A stretch of 64,000 bases of DNA from Paenibacillus nuruki. GTDB lineage: Bacteria > Bacillota > Bacilli > Paenibacillales > Paenibacillaceae. A model generated the notes under the pieces. It was given only the letters and a program-made list of their open reading frames with translations, ran no database searches and was not told the DNA's origin. A program made the translations under genes and the position numbers. Below are positions 19,151-28,251 of this stretch, in pieces. The stretch spans positions 93,926 to 157,925 of the forward strand of contig NZ_MDER01000034.1 of NCBI RefSeq assembly GCF_001721045.1. The letters are read 5' to 3'. Within the stretch, counting starts at the first letter, position 1, and every line of letters begins with the position of its first letter.

Positions 19151-19198
19151 TTGTATATTTATTATAGTTGCACGATCATAATATGGAGGTGGAAAGTT

Positions 19199-19708
19199 AT
19201 TAGTAAAGAACATATGATCAATGACGAAATCCGGGTTAAAGAAGTACGCCTGGTTGGTGCTGAAGGTGAACAGATCGGAATTACGCCTACTCGTGAAGCA
19301 TTGCAGATGGCAATCGATTTGAACATGGATCTTGTAAATGTAGCTCCACAAGCGAAACCACCTGTATGTCGCATTATGGACTACGGTAAATTCCGTTATG
19401 AGCAACAGAAGAAAGAAAAAGAAGCACGTAAAAACCAAAAGATCGTTGATCTTAAAGAAGTATGGTTCCGTGCTAACATTGAGGAGCATGATTATCAAAC
19501 TAAACTCCGCAATGTTGTAAAATTCTTAAAAGATGGCGACAAAGTGAAATGCTCGGTCCGCTTCCGCGGTCGCGAAATTACACATGCAAGTATTGGTCAA
19601 AAAATATTGGATCGTGTAAAAGTTGAAGTTGAAGAACTTTGCACAGTTGAGCGCCAACCAAAATTAGAAGGCCGCAGCATGATCATGATCTTGGCGCCGA
19701 AAAATTAA
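19199..19708 (+). CDS. infC: Translation initiation factor IF-3, ATT start
   Basis: IF-3 binds the 30S subunit and rejects wrong starts and initiator tRNAs. Alignable landmarks: INDEIRVKEVRL, VNVAPQAKPPVCRIMDYGKF in the N-domain, and the linker KKEKEARKNQKIVDLKEV. No ATG, GTG or TTG gives the expected N-terminus; GGAGGT (19185-19190) is eight bases before ATT AGT AAA GAA, exactly where other Bacillales infC genes start with ATT. That gives 169 residues, the usual length. An ATG six codons on (19214) would trim the conserved start. ATT starts let IF-3 repress its own synthesis. Confidence 0.94.
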   Translation: MSKEHMINDEIRVKEVRLVGAEGEQIGITPTREALQMAIDLNMDLVNVAPQAKPPVCRIMDYGKFRYEQQKKEKEARKNQKIVDLKEVWFRANIEEHDYQTKLRNVVKFLKDGDKVKCSVRFRGREITHASIGQKILDRVKVEVEELCTVERQPKLEGRSMIMILAPKN

Positions 19709-19723
19709 AAGGGGGATATTAAA

Positions 19724-19924
19724 ATGCCTAAAATGAAAACTCATAGTAGTTTAAAAGGACGCTTCAAAATTACAGGAACAGGTAAAATCAAACGTTATAA
19801 AGCGTTTAAAAACCACTTGCTTTCTCACAAATCCAAACGTCAAAAACGCGTTTTGGGAACAAACCCGTTGATGTCTAGCGGCGATGTAAAACGTTTGAAA
19901 CAACAATTATCTAATCTTAAATAA
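19724..19924 (+). CDS. rpmI: 50S ribosomal protein L35
   Basis: 66 residues, very basic, beginning [15 protein letters not shown] and ending with the KQQLSNLK tail typical of L35. Sits 15 bases after infC with a GGGGGA ribosome site and is followed by rplT after 26 bases, the universal bacterial order. Confidence 0.97.
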   Translation: MPKMKTHSSLKGRFKITGTGKIKRYKAFKNHLLSHKSKRQKRVLGTNPLMSSGDVKRLKQQLSNLK

Positions 19925-19950
19925 TTTAATTTACTGGGAGGTTTACTGAT

Positions 19951-20310
19951 ATGGCAAGAGTGAAGGGCGGATTCGTCACACGTCGCAGACATAAGAAAAT
20001 TCTTAAATTAGCAAAAGGTTACTTCGGTTCCAAACACCGTATTTTTAAAACAGCAAAAGAGCAAGTTAACAAATCTTTGGTGTATGCTTACCGTGACCGT
20101 CGTCAGACAAAACGTAACTTCCGCAGATTGTGGATCGTTCGTATTAACGCAGCAGCACGTATCAACGGATTATCTTACAACAAATTGATGCACGGTCTTA
20201 AATTGGCTGGTGTTGATATTAACCGTAAAATGTTAGCTGAATTGGCTGTAAATGATGTTAACGCGTTTAACTCATTGGCTACTGTAGCTAAAGAAAAAAT
20301 TAACGCATAA
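19951..20310 (+). CDS. rplT: 50S ribosomal protein L20
   Basis: 119 residues, the standard length, with the [16 protein letters not shown] start and the C-terminal [17 protein letters not shown] block. It is needed early in 50S assembly and, in Bacillales, is the repressor acting on the leader at 19000-19150. GGGAGG precedes the ATG. The operon ends at a terminator at 20333-20366. Confidence 0.97.
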   Translation: MARVKGGFVTRRRHKKILKLAKGYFGSKHRIFKTAKEQVNKSLVYAYRDRRQTKRNFRRLWIVRINAAARINGLSYNKLMHGLKLAGVDINRKMLAELAVNDVNAFNSLATVAKEKINA

Positions 20311-20332
20311 GATTTATTCTTCTGTGTTGCAT

Positions 20333-20367
20333 AAAGAGCCGTCGGATGATCCGGTGGCTCTTTTTAT
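20333..20367 (+). terminator. Terminator of infC-rpmI-rplT
   Basis: AAAGAGCCGTCGGA / TCCGGTGGCTCTTT around a TGA loop, with a T tail. Confidence 0.9.
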
Positions 20368-20507
20368 ACGCAAATTATTCTAAAAAGTATACATAGTAAT
20401 AAAACATAACACATAAATAGCAGTTTAACGCATTAAAACGTAAAACGTGTAAAGACTATGAACGATAATGTTACACGAGATTAACATTAAATAGTATATT
20501 TTTACAT

Positions 20508-20530
20508 AATAAAGCGCTTTCAGAAAATAA
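20508..20530. promoter_or_regulatory. Overlapping cre-like and CodY-box-like site before nupN
   Basis: ATAAAGCGCTTTCA at 20510-20523 matches the palindromic CcpA site TGAAAGCGCTTTCA at 12 of 14 positions. Bases 20515-20529 match the CodY motif AATTTTCWGAAAATT at 11 of 15. In Bacillus the guanosine importer operon is CodY-controlled. A TATAAT lies at 20590-20595 without a clear -35. Confidence 0.45.
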
Positions 20531-20718
20531 AATCGTAAATTAATTAACCAATAGTAATTTAAATAGTAGATTTTCTTACCACTTGATTGTATAATTTGTT
20601 CATCGACTGTTAAATCTGCACCTATAACGAATATTGAGCTCGATAAGGGTAAAAATGTTCGTATCCAGACAGAGAGGCAGCAGATCATAGCTTATACTTC
20701 TAAGGGGGAAAAAGATTC

Positions 20719-21756
20719 ATGAAGAAGGCGTACAAACTTTCACTCATTATGTTGCTAGCATTTTCATTGGTACTAGCAGCTTGTGGGAACAAAAGCAACA
20801 GTACTGACAACGCAGGGAGTGGCGATGCTACAGGCGGAGCAGTAAAAAGCGATGTTAAAATTGGTATGGTAACTGACGTAGGTGGCGTAAATGATAAATC
20901 ATTTAACCAATCTGCTTGGGAAGCTCTTGAAAAAGTAAAAACTGAAAGCGGAGCAGAAGTGAAATATCTGCAAAGTAAATCCGATCAGGATTATATTCCT
21001 AACTTGAATCAATTTGTAAAAGGCGATTACAGCTTAACTTGGGGAATTGGTTTTAGCTTAGCAGATGGTATTGCTACTGTAGCTAAACAAAATCCAGATG
21101 CAAAATTAGCTATTATTGATAGTGTAGTTGATGCTCCTAACGTTAAATCTGTAACATTCTCTGAAAACGAAGGTTCCTTCTTAGTAGGTGTTGTAGCAGG
21201 TAAAATGACAAAATCCAACAAAATCGGATTTGTCGGTGGGGTAGATAGCCCATTGATCAAAAAATTCGAAGTTGGTTTTAAAGCAGGTATTAAAGCAGTA
21301 AACCCTGATGCTGAATTGCTTGTAAACTACACAGGTGCATTTGATAAGCCTGATCTAGGTAAAGCAGCAGCAGCTACAATGTACAACGATGGCGCGGATA
21401 TCATTTTCCATGCTGCTGGTGGTACAGGTACAGGCGTATTTAATGAAGCAGCTTCCCGTTCTAACTCTGGTCAAACAGCATGGGTTATCGGTGTAGATAA
21501 AGACCAATCACTAGAATTTGGTGATAAAGTGACTTTGACTTCTATGGTTAAACGTGTAGACGTTGCTGTAGAGAAAGTATCTAAAGAAGTCGTAGACGGT
21601 ACATTTGCTGGTGGTACAGAAGTATTGGGACTTAAAGAGGATGGCGTAGGCTTAGCAGATACTTCTTCCAAAAACGTTCCTGCTGATGTAATCAAATTGG
21701 CTGATGAATACAAAGCTAAAATTGTTAGCGGCGAATTGACTGTTCCTAGCGAGTAA
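20719..21756 (+). CDS. nupN: BMP-family nucleoside-binding lipoprotein (NupN-like)
   Basis: Substrate-binding lipoprotein of a purine nucleoside ABC importer. 345 residues; signal and lipobox LAAC (Cys about 22), a Gly/Ser/Asn linker, then the Bmp fold: KIGMVTDVGGVNDKSFNQ, WGIGFSLADG, FSENEGSFLVG, GFVGGVDSPLI and HAAGGTGTGVF, all diagnostic of PnrA/BmpA/YufN. The ATG follows AAGGGGG. The three transporter genes downstream match NupOPQ of Bacillus in order. A 200-base gap with a hairpin separates it from the ATPase gene, as is common where the binding protein is needed in excess. Confidence 0.93.
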   Translation: MKKAYKLSLIMLLAFSLVLAACGNKSNSTDNAGSGDATGGAVKSDVKIGMVTDVGGVNDKSFNQSAWEALEKVKTESGAEVKYLQSKSDQDYIPNLNQFVKGDYSLTWGIGFSLADGIATVAKQNPDAKLAIIDSVVDAPNVKSVTFSENEGSFLVGVVAGKMTKSNKIGFVGGVDSPLIKKFEVGFKAGIKAVNPDAELLVNYTGAFDKPDLGKAAAATMYNDGADIIFHAAGGTGTGVFNEAASRSNSGQTAWVIGVDKDQSLEFGDKVTLTSMVKRVDVAVEKVSKEVVDGTFAGGTEVLGLKEDGVGLADTSSKNVPADVIKLADEYKAKIVSGELTVPSE

Positions 21757-21796
21757 TTTCTTTTTCATGATGGAATGTTCTTAAATAAATAACAAA

Positions 21797-21832
21797 CAAC
21801 AAGGCTGGTTAACAGATACTAGCCTTGTTGTC
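21797..21832 (+). terminator. Intercistronic hairpin nupN / nupO
   Basis: AACAAGGCT pairs with AGCCTTGTT around a 15-base loop, followed by GTCACGTTT rather than a proper U run. Probably a partial terminator or 3'-end stabiliser that raises nupN mRNA over the transporter genes. Confidence 0.55.
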
Positions 21833-21959
21833 ACGTTTACAGCCGGATGGCTCAGTATAATGTTGATTGTCGTTTGGGAAAATACGATGTTTTTAGCTTT
21901 CGGTAATAGACTGTTAATCATACGTCTATGCCAATCAATACGCTTATAAGGGTGATCTC

Positions 21960-23498
21960 ATGGGTGCAGCAACCCCTGTGGTAGAGTTGAAACAAATAAC
22001 AAAAGTCTTTCCTGGTATTATTGCCAATGATTCTATTAGTTTTAAGCTGCACAAGGGAGAAATTCATGCTCTGCTAGGTGAAAATGGTGCAGGTAAATCA
22101 ACATTGATGAATATTGTATTTGGTTTATATCAGCCTGAAGAAGGTAGTATCGAAGTTAATGGAGAACCTGTGATCATTGACAGTCCTAATAGAGCCATCG
22201 AGCTCGGGATTGGTATGGTGCATCAGCACTTCAAACTCGTTCAACCATTTACAGTTACTGAGAATATCATTCTGGGTTCAGAACCGAAAAAAGGAACCCG
22301 AATCAATTATAAAAAAGCGACCGAAGAGATTCGCCAGCTTTCCGAACAATATGGTCTGCAAGTTAATCCAAATGCCAAAATCCATGATATTTCAGTAGGT
22401 ATGCAGCAACGGGTAGAAATACTGAAAACATTATATCGTGGTGCAGAAATTTTGATTTTCGATGAACCCACAGCCGTTTTGACCCCTCAAGAAATTTCAG
22501 AATTAATGGAGATTATGAAGCGTCTTGTGGCTGAAGGCAAATCAATTATTCTGATTACACATAAGCTTAAAGAAATTATGCAAATTGCCGACAATGTAAC
22601 CATTATTCGTCGTGGTAAAGTAGTCGATACTGTCAAAAAGTCAGAAACGACTCCACAAGAATTAGCTGAGAAAATGGTCGGTCGTAATGTTACGTTCAAA
22701 GTCGACAAAAAGCCAGCTGAACCTGGATCTGTAGTATTGGAAATGGCAAATATCGTTTCTAACAACAAAGAAGGTACTGCGGTATTACAAGGCTTGAATC
22801 TACAAGTAAGAGCTGGAGAAATTCTAGGGATTGCTGGAGTAGATGGTAATGGTCAAAGTGAACTGATTGAAGCACTTACCGGTCTAAGACATGTGGATGG
22901 TGGTACGGTAAAATTACTAGGTCAAGACATTACGAATATGTCTCCTCGTAAAATTACAGAATCAGGCGTATCTCATATTCCAGAAGATCGTCACAAACAT
23001 GGTCTGGTACTCGATTTCTCTGTAAGTGAGAATATGGTACTGGAAACGTACTATAAGCCTCCATTTAACAAAGGCGGATTTTTGAACTTTGATGCGATTG
23101 ATAAGCATGCTACACGTTTAGTTGAACGCTTTGATGTGCGTACACCAAGTATTGCTACTCATGCACGTTCACTATCCGGTGGTAATCAGCAGAAAGCTAT
23201 TATTGCGCGTGAAATTGATAAAAATCCTACATTAATGATTGCTGCTCAGCCTACTCGTGGTCTGGACGTAGGTGCGATTGAATTTGTTCAACAACAATTG
23301 ATTGCACAACGTGATCAAGGTAAAGCTGTATTGTTGATCTCTTTTGAATTGGATGAAATTATTAATGTATCTGATCGCATCGCTGTTATTTATGAAGGAC
23401 AAATTGTAGGCGAAGTGCTACCAGAGAAAACCAATGATCAGGAATTAGGCTTGATGATGGCAGGAAGCACCGCGAAGAGAGGTGCAGCACATGAATAA
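21960..23498 (+). CDS. nupO: Nucleoside ABC importer ATPase (NupO-like, two ABC domains)
   Basis: 512 residues with two fused ATPase domains, as in sugar/nucleoside importers. Domain 1: Walker A GENGAGKST (about 39-47), signature ISVGMQQRVE and Walker B ILIFDEPTAVLTP. Domain 2: Walker A-like GVDGNGQSE, LSGGNQQK and AAQPTRGLDVGA; as usual in this family the second Walker A is degenerate, so only domain 1 should be fully active. AAGGGTGA is before the ATG. The stop overlaps the nupP start. Confidence 0.95.
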   Translation: MGAATPVVELKQITKVFPGIIANDSISFKLHKGEIHALLGENGAGKSTLMNIVFGLYQPEEGSIEVNGEPVIIDSPNRAIELGIGMVHQHFKLVQPFTVTENIILGSEPKKGTRINYKKATEEIRQLSEQYGLQVNPNAKIHDISVGMQQRVEILKTLYRGAEILIFDEPTAVLTPQEISELMEIMKRLVAEGKSIILITHKLKEIMQIADNVTIIRRGKVVDTVKKSETTPQELAEKMVGRNVTFKVDKKPAEPGSVVLEMANIVSNNKEGTAVLQGLNLQVRAGEILGIAGVDGNGQSELIEALTGLRHVDGGTVKLLGQDITNMSPRKITESGVSHIPEDRHKHGLVLDFSVSENMVLETYYKPPFNKGGFLNFDAIDKHATRLVERFDVRTPSIATHARSLSGGNQQKAIIAREIDKNPTLMIAAQPTRGLDVGAIEFVQQQLIAQRDQGKAVLLISFELDEIINVSDRIAVIYEGQIVGEVLPEKTNDQELGLMMAGSTAKRGAAHE

Positions 23499-24570
23499 TA
23501 TTCTCAAAGCTATAACCAAAGATTCGTTTGTATTACCAATTGTAGCGATTATTATGGGACTTATTTTGGGTGCGATTGTGATGTTGATTGGTGGATACAA
23601 TCCAATTGATGCTTATTCTGCATTGCTGACTCGTGTATACGGTGATCCGTATGATTTCGGTGAAGCTATTCGTGAAATGACCCCTTTGATTATGACAGGT
23701 ATGGCTTTTGCTTTTGCAGCACGCGCAGGGCTATTTAATATCGGTGGAGAAGGACAGTTTCTGATTGGAATGACAGCTGCTACAGTGGTTGCTGTTCAAT
23801 TACACGGTCTTCCTGCTTATATTCATGCACCGCTTGCGATTATCGCAGGAGCTATCTTCGGAGGGCTATGGGCGGCTATTGCTGGTTTCCTCAAAGCGGT
23901 TCGGGGAGTAAACGAAGTTATCTCATGTATTATGTTGAACTGGATCGGTCTGTATCTAGCCAACTTTGTGATTAATCACTTTATGTTGTTACAAGGGCAA
24001 AACCGTTCTGAAGATATTCAACCAAGTGCATCGATTGCGATCATGTGGTTATCTGAAATGATGGGTAATGCTCGTGTACACTGGGGAACAGCCATTGCTT
24101 TGGCTGCTGCTGTATTCTTCTATGTATTTATGTGGAAAACGAAACAAGGGTACGAACTTCGTGCTGTTGGTTTCAACCAGGATGCTTCCAAATATGCAGG
24201 GATGAACGTGAATCGTAATATTGTAAAAGCGATGTTTATCAGTGGTATGTTTGCAGGTCTTGCAGGTTCTTTTGAAGTATTAGGCGTATTCCAATATCAA
24301 TCGGTTATGGCAAGTTCGCCAGGTACTGGATTTGATGGAATTGCAGTTGCTCTTATTGGTTTGAATAATCCATTTGGTATTATTCTAGGTTCAATTTTGT
24401 TTGGTACTTTAACATATGGTTCAGCAGGTATGAGCTTTAGCGCTGATGTTCCACCAGAGATTGTTCGTATTGTTATCGGAGCGATTATTTTCTTTATTGC
24501 AGCACAAGGCATTGTACGTTGGGTCTTAAAACCTTTTTATGCAAAACGTAAGAAAGAGAAGGTGTTGTAA
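23491..24570 (+). CDS. nupP: Nucleoside ABC importer permease (NupP-like)
   Basis: 359 residues, about 9-10 membrane helices, with the family's FNIGGEGQFLIG block and the cytoplasmic-loop GYELRAVGFNQDASKYAGMN. A GTG at 23482 is in frame, but AGAGGTG seven bases before the ATG at 23491 favours the latter; ATGAATAA then overlaps the nupO stop. Forms the membrane channel with NupQ. Its stop TAA shares its last A with the nupQ ATG. Confidence 0.93.
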   Translation: MNNILKAITKDSFVLPIVAIIMGLILGAIVMLIGGYNPIDAYSALLTRVYGDPYDFGEAIREMTPLIMTGMAFAFAARAGLFNIGGEGQFLIGMTAATVVAVQLHGLPAYIHAPLAIIAGAIFGGLWAAIAGFLKAVRGVNEVISCIMLNWIGLYLANFVINHFMLLQGQNRSEDIQPSASIAIMWLSEMMGNARVHWGTAIALAAAVFFYVFMWKTKQGYELRAVGFNQDASKYAGMNVNRNIVKAMFISGMFAGLAGSFEVLGVFQYQSVMASSPGTGFDGIAVALIGLNNPFGIILGSILFGTLTYGSAGMSFSADVPPEIVRIVIGAIIFFIAAQGIVRWVLKPFYAKRKKEKVL

Positions 24571-25532
24571 TGGACGTGTTGACTATTATTGGACAGCTTA
24601 TTAATACGACGCTAGTCTTTGCTACAGCACTTATCTTTACATCTTTAGGCGGTATCTTTTCAGAGAAATCTGGGGTAACCAATCTAGGGTTAGAAGGTTT
24701 GATGATTTTTGGTGCATTTGCAGCGGGGGTAGCAGGTTTTTATGCTCAAGATGCAGGATTAAGCGGCTTCGGTGCTGCTTGTGTCGGTGTGTTGGCAGCG
24801 ATGGTATTTGGAATTTTAGTTTCTCTTATCCATGCGGTTGCTTCGATCACATTCAAAGCTGATCAGGTTATCAGTGGTATCGTTATTAACTTTTTAGCGG
24901 CAGGTAGTACATTGTACATGGTTAAATTGTTATTTGACGGTGCGGGTGAAACGGGATTGATCTCTGGATTTGATAAAGTGAATATTCCTTATCTATCTAC
25001 GATTCCATTGATTGGTGATGTATTTTTCCATGCGTACCCTACTACTTATTTAGCAGTAGTTGCTGTGATTGTGACTTACTTTGTTTTGTACAAAACACCA
25101 TTTGGTCTACGTCTACGTTCTGTTGGGGAACATCCAAGTGCAGCAGATACTGTAGGGATCAAAGTCAATCGGTTACGTTATATCGGAGTTATGCTGAGTG
25201 GAGCGCTTGCTGGGATTGGTGGAGCAACAATTACACTCACAACCACAGGCACATTTTCACATAATACGATTTCAGGGCAGGGTTATATTGCGATTGCAGC
25301 GATGATCTTTGGTAAATGGAATCCATGGGGAGCATTTGGAGCGGCTGTATTCTTTGGTCTTGCTCAAGCGGTGCGTAACTATGTACAGCTATTTGCCTGG
25401 ACACAGAGCATTCCGCAAGAAGTAATCTACATGTTGCCATACGTATTAACGATTATTGTATTGGTTGCAGCAGTAGGACGTTCAAGTGCACCTTCTGCAC
25501 TCGGACAGCCGTATGATCCAAGTAAACGTTAA
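24570..25532 (+). CDS. nupQ: Nucleoside ABC importer permease (NupQ-like)
   Basis: 320 residues, about 8-9 helices. Diagnostic segments: GVTNLGLEGLMIFGAF (about 32-47), ADQVISGIVINFLAAG and the coupling-helix loop FGLRLRSVGEHPSAADTVGI. Partner of NupP. AGAAGGTG precedes the ATG, which overlaps the nupP stop by one base. Ends the operon before a strong terminator. Confidence 0.94.
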   Translation: MDVLTIIGQLINTTLVFATALIFTSLGGIFSEKSGVTNLGLEGLMIFGAFAAGVAGFYAQDAGLSGFGAACVGVLAAMVFGILVSLIHAVASITFKADQVISGIVINFLAAGSTLYMVKLLFDGAGETGLISGFDKVNIPYLSTIPLIGDVFFHAYPTTYLAVVAVIVTYFVLYKTPFGLRLRSVGEHPSAADTVGIKVNRLRYIGVMLSGALAGIGGATITLTTTGTFSHNTISGQGYIAIAAMIFGKWNPWGAFGAAVFFGLAQAVRNYVQLFAWTQSIPQEVIYMLPYVLTIIVLVAAVGRSSAPSALGQPYDPSKR

Positions 25533-25569
25533 TAAGATCATTAAACGGTTATCTTTAGATAATTGAATC

Positions 25570-25610
25570 AAGTCGAAGTTTGGATTTTTCCGAACTTCGG
25601 CTTTTTTTAT
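25570..25610 (+). terminator. Terminator of the nup operon
   Basis: GTCGAAGTTTGG / CCGAACTTCGGC around ATTTTT, then TTTTTTT. Confidence 0.92.
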
Positions 25611-25950
25611 CTCTATCTTGTATGCAATAAAAGATATTTAAAATAAAAGATTGAATTTTATATAGATCATTGTGAGCGATTGAAGGAGCAGAAAAAGAAA
25701 AAGGAGATACATAGGCATTCTAACTCTCAAGCAAGCTAAACAGCATTTTTTCCAACTTTTAGTGCTTATTAGACAAATATTTCTTTTACACTATTTAATA
25801 CGTTTGTTCTTAAGTGACATAATACATAGTTAGTTACTAGGTATAATAGGTTTTGTGAAAATGCTATAAAGCTTGCTATAATTACTTTTCTTAAGTATGT
25901 AACAAATGATATGTCAAAATCAGATTGTAAAGAATGACAAAAAAGAAGTG
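25611..25950. other. Upstream control region of ilv-leu
   Basis: About 340 AT-rich bases without a coding frame. Bases 25849-25863 (GGTTTTGTGAAAATG) match the CodY box at 11 of 15 positions, about 100 bases before the -35; ilv-leu of Bacillus is repressed by CodY from upstream sites, so this is plausible but weak. Confidence 0.35.
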
Positions 25951-25979
25951 TTGACTCTATCGAAAATGAATCATATAAT
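25951..25979 (+). promoter_or_regulatory. Promoter of ilvBNC-leuA
   Basis: TTGACT (25951-25956), 17 bases, TATAAT (25974-25979): one mismatch to consensus. The transcript would start near 25986, giving a leader of about 515 bases that holds a T-box. Confidence 0.8.
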
Positions 25980-25985
25980 ATTCCT

Positions 25986-26390
25986 AAATCATTTGAGTCG
26001 CTGACAAGCGTAAGCGGCAGTAATCATTGAATACTATGTATCGGCAATGAAGAGGACGAAGTTTTAAGGGCTCTTTTGTCCAGAGAGTGAAGCATTTGGT
26101 GTAAGCTTCATCAGAATCCCTTATATACGAGCTCACCTCGGAGCTGTTTTCCTGAAAGGCATATGCAATAGTTATAAATCGTATTGATTTGTATCTTACC
26201 CATATGATTATTAGGGAAAATCGTAAGGTCTACGTTACAGACGACAAGTAAAGTCTTAATCTACTTTACTTTATGAGGCGTACTTATGCTGTGAAGCTGT
26301 GCGCAAATATGGGTGGTACCACGGAAGCTTAGCCTTTCGTCCCTCAATAACAGATTTTTCTGTTTGAGGCGGCGAAAGGCTTTTTTGATG
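25986..26390 (+). promoter_or_regulatory. T-box leader, leucine specifier CTC
   Basis: T-box riboswitch that reads uncharged tRNA. The specifier is CTC (Leu) at 26132-26134 in GCTCACCTCGGAGC, the same setting as TTC in the pheS leader (codon, then AC, then the GGAGC stem). The stem I apical loop is visible as GAAGC...GGTGTAAGCTTC, the antiterminator bulge as GGGTGGTACCACGG (26311-26324), and the terminator as AGCCTTTCG...CGAAAGGCT plus TTTTTT (26330-26386). Leucine starvation should open ilvB-ilvN-ilvC-leuA. Confidence 0.93.
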
Positions 26391-26502
26391 TCTTTCTTCC
26401 AGTTATAACAGAAAATCTGTACTGTTCATCCCAAGCAGAATAAGGGATATCGTTCATTTGCCAATGTAAGATTGATGTGAATTTTTGGGAGGAGGATGAC
26501 TA

Positions 26503-28251
26503 ATGAGCACGAAAATACCTAATGTGCAGTCAACAGAAGAATTACGTGAGAAATGGATGAAACCGGAAGTGATTACAGGTTCGGAAATGTTACTTCGCAG
26601 CTTACTACTTGAAGGTGTAGATTGTGTCTTTGGCTATCCTGGTGGAGCTGTATTATATATTTATGATGCTATGCATGGATTTGAAGATTTCAAACATTTA
26701 CTAACACGTCATGAACAAGGTGCTATTCATGCAGCAGATGGTTATGCTCGTGCTAGTGGTAAAGTTGGCGTGTGTATCGCTACTTCGGGTCCAGGAGCAA
26801 CGAATCTGGTAACAGGTATTGCAACAGCGTATATGGATTCAACACCATTGGTTGTGATTACCGGTAACGTAGCTACTACATTGATCGGTACGGATGCTTT
26901 CCAAGAAGCAGATATTACAGGGATTACAATGCCAATCACTAAGCATAGTTATCTTGTACGTGATGTAGAAGACTTGCCAAGAGTGATTCATGAAGCTTTC
27001 CATATTGCCAATACAGGTCGTAAAGGTCCAGTATTGATCGATATCCCTAAAGATGTATCGGCAGCAAAAGCATTATTCAAGCCACATACAGAACCGGTAG
27101 CTATGCGTGGTTATAATCCAAGAGTTACGCCTAACAAATTACAATTGGATAAATTGCATCAAGCGATTACTGAAGCAGAGCGTCCATTGGTTCTTGCAGG
27201 TGGTGGAGTTGTCTACTCTGGTGGTCATGAAGAATTGTTCAAGTTCATTACAGCCACAGGTATCCCGATTACTACAACTTTGCTAGGTCTAGGTGGATTC
27301 CCGAGTGGTAATGATCTATGGATCGGAATGCCCGGGATGCACGGAACTTATACTGCTAATAATGCAATTCAACAATCTGACTTACTGATTAATATCGGAG
27401 CACGCTTCGATGATCGAGTAACAGGTAAATTAGATGGATTTGCACCACATGCCAAAATTGTTCATATCGATATTGATCCAGCTGAAATCGGTAAAAACGT
27501 AGCCGTTGATATTCCTATCGTAGGCGATGTGAAAACTGTATTGGAAATGCTCAATGTTAATGTACCTCATGCAGCAAAAGCAGATGAATGGCGTGCAAAA
27601 GTAGCAGGTTGGAAAAAAGACAAACCTTTCCGCTATGATGATTCAGAAGAAGTGTTGAAGCCGCAATGGGTTGTAGAAATGTTAAATGATACAACGAATG
27701 GTGAAGCGATCGTAACAACCGATGTAGGACAGCATCAAATGTGGTCTGCACAGTATTATCGCTTTAACCAACCTCGTTCATGGGTAACGTCCGGTGGACT
27801 TGGAACAATGGGCTTTGGTTTCCCTTCAGCAATTGGTGCACAGATGGCTAATCCAGAACGTCTGGTTATTTCGATCAACGGTGATGGTGGTATGCAGATG
27901 TGTTCTCAAGAATTAGCAATTTGCGCGATCAATAATATTCCAGTCAAAATTGTTATTTTGAACAATCAGGTATTGGGTATGGTTCGTCAGTGGCAAGAAT
28001 TGATCTATGATAACCGTTACAGTCATATCGATCTTGCAGGAAGCCCTGATTTTGTGAAATTAGCAGAAGCATATGGCGTAAAAGGTCTACGGGCTACGAA
28101 TAAAGAAGAAGCACAAGCAGCTTGGAAAGAAGCTATGGATACACCGGGTCCTGTCGTTGTTGAGTTTGTAGTCAACAAACATGAGAACGTGTATCCAATG
28201 GTTACTCAGGGATCTACCATTGATCAAATGTTAATGGGGGATGAAGAATGA
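26503..28251 (+). CDS. ilvB: Acetolactate synthase, large catalytic subunit
   Basis: Condenses pyruvate with pyruvate or 2-oxobutyrate, the first common step to valine, leucine and isoleucine; needs thiamine diphosphate, FAD and Mg2+. 582 residues: N-terminal ThDP-binding domain with FGYPGGAVLYIYDA and the catalytic Glu in TRHEQGAIHAADGYAR, a central domain with GARFDDRVTGK, and the ThDP motif GDGGMQM...NN (about 465-492). GGGAGGAGG precedes the ATG. Overlaps ilvN by four bases (ATGA). Confidence 0.97.
   Translation: MSTKIPNVQSTEELREKWMKPEVITGSEMLLRSLLLEGVDCVFGYPGGAVLYIYDAMHGFEDFKHLLTRHEQGAIHAADGYARASGKVGVCIATSGPGATNLVTGIATAYMDSTPLVVITGNVATTLIGTDAFQEADITGITMPITKHSYLVRDVEDLPRVIHEAFHIANTGRKGPVLIDIPKDVSAAKALFKPHTEPVAMRGYNPRVTPNKLQLDKLHQAITEAERPLVLAGGGVVYSGGHEELFKFITATGIPITTTLLGLGGFPSGNDLWIGMPGMHGTYTANNAIQQSDLLINIGARFDDRVTGKLDGFAPHAKIVHIDIDPAEIGKNVAVDIPIVGDVKTVLEMLNVNVPHAAKADEWRAKVAGWKKDKPFRYDDSEEVLKPQWVVEMLNDTTNGEAIVTTDVGQHQMWSAQYYRFNQPRSWVTSGGLGTMGFGFPSAIGAQMANPERLVISINGDGGMQMCSQELAICAINNIPVKIVILNNQVLGMVRQWQELIYDNRYSHIDLAGSPDFVKLAEAYGVKGLRATNKEEAQAAWKEAMDTPGPVVVEFVVNKHENVYPMVTQGSTIDQMLMGDEE

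Noticed and set aside
25671..25684. cre-like TGTGAGCGATTGAA upstream of ilvB
   Set aside because: Three mismatches to the CcpA consensus and 270 bases from the promoter; not convincing.
26403..26417. CodY-box-like CAGAAAAT between the T-box and ilvB
   Set aside because: Only about 9 of 15 positions match, and it lies downstream of the terminator.
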